Shown: one piece after another, positions 1 to 6,756 of the stretch
Numbering within the stretch: the first letter of the stretch is position 1
Layout of the letters: every line of letters begins with the position of its first letter
NCBI GenBank assembly: GCA_944372725.1
Contig: CALWAA010000041.1
Coordinates: 1-8,370 of the forward strand
Origin: an uncultured Bacilli bacterium
GTDB lineage: Bacteria > Bacillota_I > Bacilli_A > RF39 > UBA660
DNA: 8,370 nucleotides
Reading direction: 5' to 3'
Program-made: the position numbers and the translations under genes
Notes under the pieces: generated by a model
What the model saw: only the letters and a program-made list of their open reading frames with translations
The model's database searches: none
What the model was told of the DNA's origin: nothing

Positions 1-744
1 TTGCTTTCGTATTTACATGATGACCATATTTTGATAGATGATGTTGTAGAAGCTACAAAGTATCCTTTAATTGATAAAAAAATTCCGGCTTTATGCTTAG
101 ACCGTGCTGATGGTATTCTTGCTACTTGTCTCTTTTTTGCTAAAACGCATTCTTTTGAAGAGATTCGCTCTTTATATTATATGCTTGCTTATTTTGAAAA
201 TTTAAATGGAATGGTTTATGATATTCATAATGAAAGGTTAAAAGATTTTAAAGGCGAAATGGTATTAATGGAAGATTATGCGGCCGATTATGAAGATTTT
301 TTTCGTGCTATTAATATGTACAGCAAAATTCTTTTAACAAAAGAAGACCGTTATATGATGGAAGTATTAGGTCTTGCTTTAAGATATTATGAGGATATAG
401 GTATTATTAATGAGAATGACTTGTTCTTTTTAAGTGAACAAGAAATTATTTTTAGAATATTAAATTCTAAATATGGTGATGTATTAAAAGATATTTTATC
501 TTTAGAACGTGTTTTTTATGCTAAAGATTTAAATCAAGGTTTAGTTCTTGTTTCCAAGCCGAAGATAAGACAAGCCAATCCTTTGGTTTTCGGTCAAATG
601 GAAGTGTGCGAAATTGATGGAATATCTGGAGATTTTTACCGGGAATTAAATGATATTTATGAAGATATTTTATTAACAGATAAGCCAATTACCGGAAATT
701 TAAGTTCAAATACAGTAAGAGTATTATCTCGGTATAAACGATAA
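1..744 (+). CDS. HD-superfamily phosphohydrolase-like protein, 3' part (5' end outside window)
   Basis: The reading frame is open from the first base and ends at TAA 742-744. The TTG at base 1 is not a credible start because no ribosome-binding site can be seen, so I read this as a C-terminal fragment of about 247 residues. Residues 29-38 (PALCLDRADG) resemble the 'aDRLdY' segment of COG1078/dGTPase-like HD proteins. In that family this segment carries the last metal-binding Asp (here D34) of the H...HD...D set. The first His and the HD pair would lie upstream of the window. The remainder is helical and acidic, with a pattern ('LSEQEII' near residue 145) like the C-terminal helical region of bacterial HD proteins. 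Substrate cannot be inferred. A hairpin terminator follows 4 bases after the stop, so the gene is transcriptionally separate from ruvA. The family call rests on remembered family patterns and is moderate. Confidence 0.6.
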   Translation: MLSYLHDDHILIDDVVEATKYPLIDKKIPALCLDRADGILATCLFFAKTHSFEEIRSLYYMLAYFENLNGMVYDIHNERLKDFKGEMVLMEDYAADYEDFFRAINMYSKILLTKEDRYMMEVLGLALRYYEDIGIINENDLFFLSEQEIIFRILNSKYGDVLKDILSLERVFYAKDLNQGLVLVSKPKIRQANPLVFGQMEVCEIDGISGDFYRELNDIYEDILLTDKPITGNLSSNTVRVLSRYKR

Positions 745-747
745 AAT

Positions 748-776
748 GCAGATACTAATCTGTTTTTTTCTTTTTT
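748..776 (+). terminator. Rho-independent terminator of the HD-type gene
   Basis: CAGAT (749-753), loop ACTA (754-757) and ATCTG (758-762) form a 5-bp stem, extended by a G748-T763 wobble. It is followed by seven T (763-769), C, and six more T (771-776). It lies 3 bases after the TAA of the HD-type gene and upstream of the ruvA promoter candidate. The stem is short but the T-tract is strong. Confidence 0.7.
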
Positions 777-779
777 GGG

Positions 780-808
780 TGTACTTTTAAACTAATGTAT
801 GCTATTAT
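780..808 (+). promoter_or_regulatory. Candidate promoter of the ruvA cluster (extended -10)
   Basis: TGC followed by TATTAT (800-808) fits an extended -10 (TGn-TATAAT, one mismatch). A 17-base spacer upstream gives only a weak -35, TGTACT (780-785), which is usual for extended -10 promoters. Transcription would start near 815, leaving a leader of about 12 bases that holds the SD-like AGGGTGAT (816-823) before the ruvA ATG at 827. Its position directly after a terminator and before a long co-directional cluster supports the call; the start site is not proven. Confidence 0.5.
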
Positions 809-826
809 ATTTAGTAGGGTGATAGG

Positions 827-1381
827 ATGTATAATTATATTTATGGAAAAATTGTAGCACAAGAAAGTAATTATATTGTGGTGGAAAATAACAATATCGG
901 TTACACTGTTTATGTTGCTAATCCATTTAGTTTTGAGCTTGAAAGTGAAGCTAAAGTTTATTTATATAATCAAATAAGAGAAGATGAATATTCTTTATAT
1001 GGCTTTAAATTAGAAGAAGAAAGGAACTTATTTTTAAAGTTAATTAATGTTAAAGGATTAGGACCAAAAATGGCGATGCCTATGCTTGCTACTGGTAGTA
1101 TTGCCGGAATTATTGATGCGATTGATAGAGAAAATATTTTATATCTTACCAAATTTCCAAAGATTGGGGAAAAACTTGCTAGACAAATTATTTTGGATTT
1201 AAAAGGGAAACTTGCTAGTAAGAATGATATTAATTTAAGTGGTGATTTTGATGAACTTGTAAGTGTTCTTGAAAGTTTAGGATATAAAAACGCTGAGATT
1301 AAGAAAGTTTTACCTAAGGTAAATGCTTCTTTAGAAATTGAAGAGCAAATTAAGGAAGCTTTAAAGTTGATGTTAAAATGA
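827..1381 (+). CDS. ruvA: Holliday junction branch migration complex subunit RuvA
   Basis: RuvA is the tetrameric DNA-binding subunit that holds the four-way junction while RuvB motors drive branch migration. The 184-residue product shows all three domains. The N-terminal OB fold (about 1-62) ends in REDEYSLYGF (51-60), whose E52/D53 match the acidic pin that separates strands. Two helix-hairpin-helix motifs follow: INVKGLGPKMA (73-83) and KFPKIGEKLAR (109-119). The C-terminal domain III (about 139-184) binds RuvB. The family is usually about 195-205 residues; the shortfall lies in the flexible linker between domains II and III (about 130-138). The start at 827 follows AGGGTGAT and gives the canonical MYNYIYGKI N-terminus. 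The stop overlaps the ATG of the next gene (ATGA, 1378-1381), which suggests translational coupling. Confidence 0.96.
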   Translation: MYNYIYGKIVAQESNYIVVENNNIGYTVYVANPFSFELESEAKVYLYNQIREDEYSLYGFKLEEERNLFLKLINVKGLGPKMAMPMLATGSIAGIIDAIDRENILYLTKFPKIGEKLARQIILDLKGKLASKNDINLSGDFDELVSVLESLGYKNAEIKKVLPKVNASLEIEEQIKEALKLMLK

Positions 1382-1920
1382 TTTTAGGAATAGATATTGA
1401 TGATACGATTACAAATACGTCTAAAGTTGTAAATAAGTATTTAAGACAAGAATATCCAGAATATGATAATCGTAAATTATTATCTAAAAAAGAATATCAA
1501 AAATTTTTAAAGAAGCATATTAGACAAATGCGTGATGAATATGAATTAAAAGATGGCGTAAAGACCGCTTGGGAATATTTTAAAGAAAATCATTTTAAAA
1601 TTATTATTATAACTGCTAGAAATAATAAATATGACCGAAATAATATAAAAAATACCAAAGCATTTTTAAAGAAAAATGGGCTCTTTTATGATAAAATATA
1701 TTTTAGACAGATAAAAAAGGGGAGAAAAGCTTATAAAGAACATGTTGATTTATTTATTGATGATAAAGAACGTGTTTTAGATAATGTTGCTTTGTATCAA
1801 ATTCCTGGTGTATGCATGGGGATAAGTAGCAAATACCAAAGCTTTTCTAATTGGTATCAATTACTTGATTATATAAAGGAGGTAAACTATGGAAGACGAG
1901 AAAATATTAGATGTGAATGA
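1378..1920 (+). CDS. HAD-superfamily 5'-nucleotidase (NT5C / YqfW-like)
   Basis: This 180-residue protein has the HAD motifs in order. DIDDT (6-10) is motif I, with D6 the likely nucleophile and D8 the acid/base. IIIITAR (75-81) supplies T79 of motif II. Lysines at 114-120 could provide motif III, and DLFIDDK (124-130) gives motif IV with D128/D129 for Mg2+. Size and the helical insert after motif I resemble the bacterial NT5C-type 5'(3')-nucleotidases such as B. subtilis YqfW, which dephosphorylate nucleoside monophosphates. The exact substrate is not shown by sequence. Its ATG overlaps the ruvA stop by 4 bases, and its last 32 bases overlap the start of ruvB, whose SD lies inside it. It is therefore wedged between two genes that normally adjoin. 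Another small HAD phosphatase activity remains possible. Confidence 0.75.
   Translation: MILGIDIDDTITNTSKVVNKYLRQEYPEYDNRKLLSKKEYQKFLKKHIRQMRDEYELKDGVKTAWEYFKENHFKIIIITARNNKYDRNNIKNTKAFLKKNGLFYDKIYFRQIKKGRKAYKEHVDLFIDDKERVLDNVALYQIPGVCMGISSKYQSFSNWYQLLDYIKEVNYGRRENIRCE
1875..1883 (+). promoter_or_regulatory. Strong Shine-Dalgarno that fixes the ruvB start
   Basis: AAAGGAGGT lies 5 bases before the ATG at 1889 and inside the 3' end of the nucleotidase gene. It is the strongest SD match in the window and decides the ruvB start despite the 32-base overlap with the gene before it. Confidence 0.85.
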
Positions 1921-2896
1921 ACAAGATAGTGATGTTTTTGAAGCCACTTTAAGACCTCAAACTTTAAGTGAATATGTAGGACAAGATGACATTAAATCTA
2001 ATTTAAAAGTATTTATTGAAGCAGCGAAGATGAGAGGAGAAGCCCTAGACCACGTTTTACTTTATGGTCCTCCTGGACTTGGTAAGACGACTCTTGCTCA
2101 TATTATTGCCAATGAGTTAGGCAGTAATATTAAAACAGCAAGTGGTCCATCTTTAGAGAAAAGTGGGGATTTAGCAGCGGTTTTATCAACGATTGAACCG
2201 GGTGATGTTTTATTTATTGATGAAATACATAGAATGCCTAAGTTTGTCGAAGAAATACTTTATCCTGCGATGGAAGATTTTGAACTGGATATTATTATTG
2301 GTGCTGATGGGAAAAGCAGAAGCATTAAAATTGATTTGCCACCCTTTACGTTAGTTGGAGCAACCACTAGAGCTGGTGATTTATCTAGTCCTCTTCGTGA
2401 CCGTTTTGGGATTGTTTCGAAACTGAATTATTACAAAGATAGTGAACTTCAACAAATAGTGAAGCGAACAGGAAGAGTTTTAGATATGGAAATAGATGAT
2501 GATGCTGCCCTAGAAATAGCCAAAAGATGTCGAAAAACACCTAGAGTTGCCAATCGTTTATTTAAAAGAGTTCGTGATTTTGCTTTAGTCGAAGGTAGTG
2601 GTAAAATCGATTATGATATTACGGTTGACAGCTTAAAACGTCTCCAAGTGGATGAGTATGGCTTAGACCAAATCGATATTGAATATTTAACTGCATTAAT
2701 TAATAAATTTAATGGAGGACCTGTTGGAGTTGAAACGATTGCAACAGCTATAGGCGAAGAAGTTACAACGATTGAAGATGTGGTAGAACCTTTCTTACTT
2801 CAAGAAGGATTTATTAAAAGAACCCAAAGAGGTAGAATGGCTACAGATAAAGCTTATGAGCATTTAAAAATAGTTAGACAAGGAACGCTTTTTTGA
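1889..2896 (+). CDS. ruvB: Holliday junction branch migration DNA helicase RuvB
   Basis: RuvB is the AAA+ hexameric ATPase that pumps DNA through RuvA-bound Holliday junctions in homologous recombination and fork repair. The product is 335 residues, normal for the family. Visible motifs are Walker A GPPGLGKTT (60-68), Walker B LFIDE (108-112), sensor 1 GATTRAG (157-163), arginine finger in SPLRDRFG (R170), and sensor 2 in TPRVANRL (R219). The C-terminal winged helix contains KFNGGPVGVETIA (273-285) and ends in RTQRGRMAT (311-319). The start at 1889 is set by AAAGGAGGT. The gene overlaps the nucleotidase gene by 32 bases and ends in TGA inside TTTTGAGGTGAT, which serves as an SD for the micro-ORF that follows. 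No key residue is missing. Confidence 0.98.
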   Translation: MEDEKILDVNEQDSDVFEATLRPQTLSEYVGQDDIKSNLKVFIEAAKMRGEALDHVLLYGPPGLGKTTLAHIIANELGSNIKTASGPSLEKSGDLAAVLSTIEPGDVLFIDEIHRMPKFVEEILYPAMEDFELDIIIGADGKSRSIKIDLPPFTLVGATTRAGDLSSPLRDRFGIVSKLNYYKDSELQQIVKRTGRVLDMEIDDDAALEIAKRCRKTPRVANRLFKRVRDFALVEGSGKIDYDITVDSLKRLQVDEYGLDQIDIEYLTALINKFNGGPVGVETIATAIGEEVTTIEDVVEPFLLQEGFIKRTQRGRMATDKAYEHLKIVRQGTLF

Positions 2897-2921
2897 GGTG
2901 ATTAAAATGATTTTATATATT
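2893..2921 (+). promoter_or_regulatory. Candidate internal promoter for folD-glyA-tmk-queA
   Basis: TTGAGG (2893-2898, 4 of 6 to TTGACA) and TATATT (2916-2921, 5 of 6 to TATAAT) are 17 bases apart and overlap the ruvB stop. Transcription would begin near 2928, so the inverted repeat at 2937-2976 would lie in the 5' leader of folD mRNA. A second -10-like box, TAGAAT (2956-2961), sits in the loop of that repeat but has only a poor -35 (GGTGTT, 2933-2938). This is pattern evidence only, in A+T-rich DNA where chance matches are common. Confidence 0.35.
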
Positions 2922-2948
2922 GTAAAAATACAGGTGTTTCGTTTTTAA
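2907..2948 (+). CDS. Micro-ORF of 13 codons between ruvB and folD (possible leader peptide)
   Basis: ATG at 2907 is preceded by GAGGTGAT (2895-2902), a good SD that begins at the ruvB TGA, 4 bases before the start codon. It encodes MILYIVKIQVFRF and ends at TAA 2946-2948. The stop falls in the left arm of the inverted repeat at 2937-2950, so a ribosome finishing this ORF would cover that arm. It could be a leader peptide affecting folD translation, the relic start of a lost gene, or chance. No homology is recognised and no codon signature marks it as an amino-acid attenuator. Confidence 0.3.
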   Translation: MILYIVKIQVFRF

Positions 2949-2976
2949 ATAAAAATAGAATAATTTAGAAACGAAA
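2937..2976. repeat. 14-bp inverted repeat abutting the folD ribosome-binding site
   Basis: The left arm TTTCGTTTTTAAAT (2937-2950) pairs with the right arm ATTTAGAAACGAAA (2963-2976). There are 14 pairs with a single T-G wobble (2945/2968) and a 12-base loop (2951-2962). The right arm supplies the first three A of the folD SD AAAGGAG (2974-2980). No T-tract follows, so it is not an ordinary terminator on the plus strand. It could be an mRNA hairpin that limits access to the SD, or a DNA operator for a dimeric regulator. Confidence 0.6.
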
Positions 2977-2987
2977 GGAGAAAATTT

Positions 2988-3830
2988 ATGAAAATAATAG
3001 ATGGTAAATTAATATCAAAAGAAATTAGAAAAAATATCAAAAAAGATATCGATGCGTTAAAAGTAAAAAATATTATTCCTGGTTTAGGAATTATATTGGT
3101 AGGAAATGACCCTGCTAGTGAAATTTATGTTCGCAACAAAATAAAAGCTTGTGATGAACTGGGAATTAATACTTTATTATATCGTTTTAAGGAAGATAAT
3201 AATGAAAGGGAAGTTATTGAATTAATAAAAGATTTAAATTGTGATGACCAAATACATGGTATATTAGTGCAAAGTCCTTTACCTAGCTCTTTTGATGAAG
3301 ATAAAATTATTTCTTATGTAGAAAAAGAAAAAGATGTGGATGGTTTTGGTACTTTTAATTTAGGAGCTTTGCTTAGCAATCAAGAAAAAATTGTGGCTGC
3401 AACCCCACTTGGAATTCTTAAAATGTTAGAGTATGAAAATATTGATATTGAGGGGAAACATGTTGTTGTTGTGGGTGCTAGCCTAATCGTAGGTAGACCA
3501 ATGGCTACGCTACTTTTAAATCGAGGAGCTACAGTTACGATTGCTCATTCAAAAACCAAAAACTTAAAAGAAATAACAACACAAGCAGATATTTTAATTG
3601 TAGCAATAGGACAAGCCAAGTTTATAACGGATGAATATGTAAAAGATGGGGCAGTAGTAATTGATGTTGGTACGAACCGAATAGATGGAAAATTATATGG
3701 TGATGTTGATTTTGATAAAGTATCTAAAAAAGTAAGTTATATTACACCGGTACCGGGCGGGGTTGGACCAATGACCATTACGATGTTAATTTCTAATGTA
3801 GTAGAACAAGCGAAAGGAAAAGTGAGATAA
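2988..3830 (+). CDS. folD: Bifunctional methylene-THF dehydrogenase / methenyl-THF cyclohydrolase FolD
   Basis: FolD oxidises 5,10-methylene-THF with NAD(P)+ and hydrolyses the product to 10-formyl-THF for purine and formyl-Met-tRNA synthesis. The product has 280 residues, a typical length. The catalytic/folate domain shows EIYVRNKIKA (45-54), with Y47 and the cyclohydrolase Lys K51, then Q95 in VQSPLP, and KDVDGF (115-120) with D118. The Rossmann part has VVVGASLIVGRPMA (160-173), and the C-terminus carries TPVPGGVGPMTITML (253-267). Two positions differ from what I recall as common. 'PCTP' reads AATP (137-140), lacking the Cys, and the Asn of 'GASNIVG' is Leu. AAAGGAG lies 7 bases before the ATG. 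The stop directly abuts glyA, the enzyme that makes FolD's substrate. Confidence 0.97.
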   Translation: MKIIDGKLISKEIRKNIKKDIDALKVKNIIPGLGIILVGNDPASEIYVRNKIKACDELGINTLLYRFKEDNNEREVIELIKDLNCDDQIHGILVQSPLPSSFDEDKIISYVEKEKDVDGFGTFNLGALLSNQEKIVAATPLGILKMLEYENIDIEGKHVVVVGASLIVGRPMATLLLNRGATVTIAHSKTKNLKEITTQADILIVAIGQAKFITDEYVKDGAVVIDVGTNRIDGKLYGDVDFDKVSKKVSYITPVPGGVGPMTITMLISNVVEQAKGKVR

Positions 3831-5054
3831 ATGGATTCAAAAATTAAAGAAGCATTAGATGCTGAAATGAAAAGACAACAAGATAATGTCGAACTTATTG
3901 CATCTGAAAATTATGTTTCGAAAGCTGTTTTAGAATTGCAAGGAAGTATTTTTACGAATAAGTATGCTGAGGGATATCCTAGCAAAAGATATTATGGGGG
4001 TTGTGAAAATGTTGATACTGTTGAGAATTTAGCAATAAACTATGTTACAAAGTTATTTCATGCTAACTATGCTAATGTACAACCTCACAGTGGCTCTAGT
4101 GCTAATATGGCAGTATATAGATCATTATTACAATCTGGCGATAAAGTAATGGGACTTAATTTATCTCATGGAGGCCATTTGACTCATGGCAATCCTGTTA
4201 ACTTTAGTGGATTAGATTATAAGTTTGTCGCTTATAATTTAAAACCTGAAACAGAAATGCTTGATTATGAAGAAATAAGAAGAATTGCCCTTTTAGAGCG
4301 ACCACAAATGATTGTTGCCGGAGCATCAGCTTATTCCCGTTTGATTGATTTTAAAAAGTTTAGTGAAATTGCTCATGAAGTAGGTGCTTATCTATTCGTA
4401 GATATGGCTCATATTGCCGGTTTAGTTGCTGCTGGACTTCATCAAAATCCAGTAGATTATGCGGATGTAGTATCTTCTACAACTCATAAAACTCTTAGAG
4501 GACCAAGAGGAGGAATTATTCTTACCAATAATGAAGAAATAATTAAGAAGATTAATAAAACAATCTTTCCTGGTATTCAAGGTGGACCTTTGATGCATGT
4601 TATTGCAGCCAAAGCCGAGTGTTTTTATGAAGCCCTACAACCAGAGTTTAAAGTCTATCAAGAGCAAGTGGTCAAAAACGCTAAGGTATTAGCCAAAACT
4701 TTAGAAGATGATGGCCTAAAGATTATTAGTGGTGGAACCGATAACCATTTAATGTTAGTCGATGTAAAAAGTACCCTCGGTATTACGGGTCGGGAAGCTG
4801 AAGAAATACTCGATAAAATAAATATTACCGTAAATAAAAACACGATTCCTAATGAAACAGAATCACCTATGAAAACGAGTGGTATTCGTCTTGGAACACC
4901 GGCGATGACCACGAGAGGCTTAAAAGAAAAAGAATTTGAGAATATTGGCCATATTATTGTGAAAGCTTTAAAAAATAAAGATGATGAAAACATGCTTTTA
5001 AAACTTAAAAATGAAGTTTTAGAGTTAACAGGAAAGTTTCCAATTTATAAGTAG
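3831..5054 (+). CDS. glyA: Serine hydroxymethyltransferase GlyA
   Basis: GlyA is the PLP enzyme that converts serine and THF to glycine and 5,10-methylene-THF, the main entry of one-carbon units. The 407-residue product is close to the usual 410-420. Visible motifs are ELIASENYVS (21-30), YAEGYPSKRYYGG (45-57), PHSGSSANMAVY (85-96), VDMAHIAGLVAAG (190-202), the PLP-lysine segment SSTTHKTLRGPRGG (215-228, K220), and SGIRLGTPAMTTRG (350-363, with R353 the expected carboxylate-binding Arg). The ATG follows the folD TAA with no gap. Its SD is AAAGGA (3813-3818) inside folD, somewhat far from the ATG, so coupling to folD translation is likely. It supplies the 5,10-methylene-THF used both by FolD and by thymidylate synthesis upstream of Tmk. 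Confidence 0.98.
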   Translation: MDSKIKEALDAEMKRQQDNVELIASENYVSKAVLELQGSIFTNKYAEGYPSKRYYGGCENVDTVENLAINYVTKLFHANYANVQPHSGSSANMAVYRSLLQSGDKVMGLNLSHGGHLTHGNPVNFSGLDYKFVAYNLKPETEMLDYEEIRRIALLERPQMIVAGASAYSRLIDFKKFSEIAHEVGAYLFVDMAHIAGLVAAGLHQNPVDYADVVSSTTHKTLRGPRGGIILTNNEEIIKKINKTIFPGIQGGPLMHVIAAKAECFYEALQPEFKVYQEQVVKNAKVLAKTLEDDGLKIISGGTDNHLMLVDVKSTLGITGREAEEILDKINITVNKNTIPNETESPMKTSGIRLGTPAMTTRGLKEKEFENIGHIIVKALKNKDDENMLLKLKNEVLELTGKFPIYK

Positions 5055-5062
5055 GTGATGAT

Positions 5063-5728
5063 ATGAGTAAAGGCAAGTTAATTGTGATTGAAGGAACGGA
5101 TTGCTCAGGAAAACAAACACAAACAGATATTTTAGTCGAAAATTTAAAAAAACTTGGAGTTAAAGCCATTAGTTTTAGTTTTCCTAATTATGCTTCACCA
5201 ACCGGGAAAATTATCGGTGAGGCGTATCTTGGAAAACATAGCGAATCTTATTTTACAGAGGGAATTGAAAATGTTGACCCTAGAATATCAAGCCTTTACT
5301 ATGCTGCTGACCGTGCTTATAATATAGATATCATAAAAAAACACTTAGAAGCTGGATATATTGTCGTATTAAATCGCTATGTGGAATCCAATATGGCTTT
5401 TCAAGGTGGAAAGATTAAAGACATCAAATCTAGGAATATGATGTATGAATGGTTAGACAATTTAGAATTTGTTTTACTTGATTTACCTAGACCAGATTTA
5501 GTGCTATTTTTATATCTCCCTTATGAATATGTTTGTACATTAAAGAGTATTCGTGGTAAAATAGCTAATATTAATCTTCTTCGTATGGCAGAAACGGCTT
5601 ATTTAGAGCTTTCTACTATTTATGATTACGAAAAGATTAATTGTCTAAAAGAAAATCATCTTCGCAGTATTGAAGATATTTCAGAAGAAATTTTAGAAAA
5701 GGTAAAAAAATATTTAGAAATGGATTGA
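5063..5728 (+). CDS. tmk: Thymidylate kinase (dTMP kinase), divergent
   Basis: This 221-residue P-loop kinase would phosphorylate dTMP to dTDP. GTDCSGKQTQ (11-20) is the Walker A loop; the usual 'GTDGSGKxTQ' has Gly where C14 stands. FPNY (40-43), YAADR (80-84), the NRYVESNMAFQG segment (104-115) and a tail KINCLKENHLRSIEDI (191-206) match the 'GSGKQTQ' type of dTMP kinase that I associate with clostridia and related Bacillota. Two oddities stand out. The usual DRY is NRY (N104), and the LID stretch after R164 lacks the charged 'KxDIHE'-like run, reading GKIANINLL (165-173). The ATG at 5063 follows AGGTGAT (5053-5059), which overlaps the glyA stop. Placement after folD-glyA fits dTMP supply. 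Another nucleotide-kinase activity cannot be excluded. Confidence 0.85.
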   Translation: MSKGKLIVIEGTDCSGKQTQTDILVENLKKLGVKAISFSFPNYASPTGKIIGEAYLGKHSESYFTEGIENVDPRISSLYYAADRAYNIDIIKKHLEAGYIVVLNRYVESNMAFQGGKIKDIKSRNMMYEWLDNLEFVLLDLPRPDLVLFLYLPYEYVCTLKSIRGKIANINLLRMAETAYLELSTIYDYEKINCLKENHLRSIEDISEEILEKVKKYLEMD

Positions 5729-5733
5729 TTTTT

Positions 5734-6756
5734 ATGAAACTAAGTGATTTTGATTATGAGTTACCAGAAGAATTAATAGCGCAAACTCCTATTTCTAAGC
5801 GAGATACATCAAGACTAATGATTTTAGATAAAAAGACGGGAGAAATTACTCATAAGCATTTTCATGATATTATTCATGAATTAAATAAAGGCGATGTATT
5901 AGTCTTAAATGATACCAAAGTAATACCAGCAAGACTAATTGGTACAAAAGAAGAAACTGGCGCAGTGATTGAACTTTTACTCCTAAAAGATTTAGGTGAA
6001 AATATTTGGGAATGTTTATCGAGACCAGCGAAAAGACTTAAAGAAGGAACGATTGTAACTTTCTCCCCTAAATTAAAAGCAAAAGTAGTAGAAAAAAAGG
6101 AGGAAGGAATTGTTCGGGTAAAATTAATTTATAATGGTATTTTAATGGAAATATTAGACGAACTTGGTGAAATGCCTCTTCCGCCTTATATTCATGAAAA
6201 ATTACAAGATAAAGACCGCTACCAAACAGTTTATGCCAAAAATATTGGTAGTGCAGCAGCCCCAACTGCGGGACTTCATTTTACGAAAGAGCTACTTGAT
6301 GAATTAAAAAATAAGGGTGTAGAAATATTATTTATTACTTTACATGTTGGTTTAGGAACATTTAGACCAGTAGAAGTCGAAAATGTACTTGAACATCACA
6401 TGCATAGTGAGTTTTATCAGATGAGTAAGGATGTAGCAGATAAACTTAATTTAGCCAAAAAAGAGGGTAGAAAAATATATGCTGTAGGAACTACTAGTGT
6501 AAGAACACTTGAGACTATCATGCATAAATATCATGAATTTAAAGAATGTTCTGGTAATACAGATATTTTTATCTATCCAGGCTTTGAATTTCAAGCAATA
6601 GATGGTTTAATTACGAATTTTCATTTACCAAAATCAACACTACTTATGTTAGTTAGTGCGCTTTCCTCTCGAGAAATTATTTTACATGCCTATAAAATTG
6701 CAGTAAATGAAAAATATCGTTTCTTTTCCTTTGGTGATGCAATGTTTATTAAATAG
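5734..6756 (+). CDS. queA: tRNA preQ1(34) S-adenosylmethionine ribosyltransferase-isomerase QueA
   Basis: QueA transfers and isomerises the ribosyl part of AdoMet onto preQ1 at tRNA position 34, forming epoxyqueuosine. I choose ATG 5734 because MKLSDFDYELPEELIAQ is the canonical N-terminus; an in-frame TTG at 5725 overlapping the tmk TGA would add three residues. From 5734 the protein has 340 residues, the usual length. Motifs (numbered from 5734) are LVLNDTKVIPARL (56-68), GSAAAPTAGLHFT (172-184), HVGLGTFRPV (204-213), VGTTSVRTLE (251-260), FHLPKSTLLMLVSA (296-309) and FFSFGDAMFI (330-339). The SD is weak (GGATTGAT, 5722-5729), so coupling to tmk is likely. A terminator begins right after the stop. 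tgt, the usual partner that inserts preQ1 into tRNA, does not follow. Confidence 0.97.
   Translation: MKLSDFDYELPEELIAQTPISKRDTSRLMILDKKTGEITHKHFHDIIHELNKGDVLVLNDTKVIPARLIGTKEETGAVIELLLLKDLGENIWECLSRPAKRLKEGTIVTFSPKLKAKVVEKKEEGIVRVKLIYNGILMEILDELGEMPLPPYIHEKLQDKDRYQTVYAKNIGSAAAPTAGLHFTKELLDELKNKGVEILFITLHVGLGTFRPVEVENVLEHHMHSEFYQMSKDVADKLNLAKKEGRKIYAVGTTSVRTLETIMHKYHEFKECSGNTDIFIYPGFEFQAIDGLITNFHLPKSTLLMLVSALSSREIILHAYKIAVNEKYRFFSFGDAMFIK

Noticed and set aside
1..3. TTG at base 1 as the true start of the first gene
   Set aside because: The frame is open at the window edge, no SD is visible, and the HD-type family needs its metal-binding His/HD residues upstream. It is treated as a 5'-truncated gene.
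970..1152. Minus-strand ORF of 60 codons inside ruvA
   Set aside because: It is opposite the conserved HhH region of ruvA, has no independent start signals, and its hydrophobic look comes from complementing Lys/Asn-rich codons.
2937..2976. PurR-type operator (paired PurBoxes) before folD
   Set aside because: The arms contain TTCG and CGAA, but in the order TTCG...CGAA with 30 bases between. As I recall, B. subtilis PurR sites have CGAA...TTCG with about 24. The flanking bases also do not match.
2897..2987. Tetrahydrofolate riboswitch upstream of folD
   Set aside because: The 91-base gap has none of the G-rich conserved loops or multi-stem layout of THF riboswitches and is too A+T-rich.
4658..4993. 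Minus-strand ORF of 111 codons inside glyA
   Set aside because: It lies wholly opposite conserved glyA sequence, has low-complexity Ser/Phe/Ile-rich translation and no SD; it is a shadow of the real gene.
5725..5733. TTG at 5725 as the queA start
   Set aside because: It adds MIF before the canonical MKLSDFDYELP N-terminus and overlaps the tmk TGA. The ATG at 5734 fits the family better, though neither has a strong SD.
6068..6265. Minus-strand ORF of 65 codons inside queA
   Set aside because: It is opposite conserved queA coding sequence, and the poly-Leu end is the complement of Glu/Lys codons; no SD supports it.
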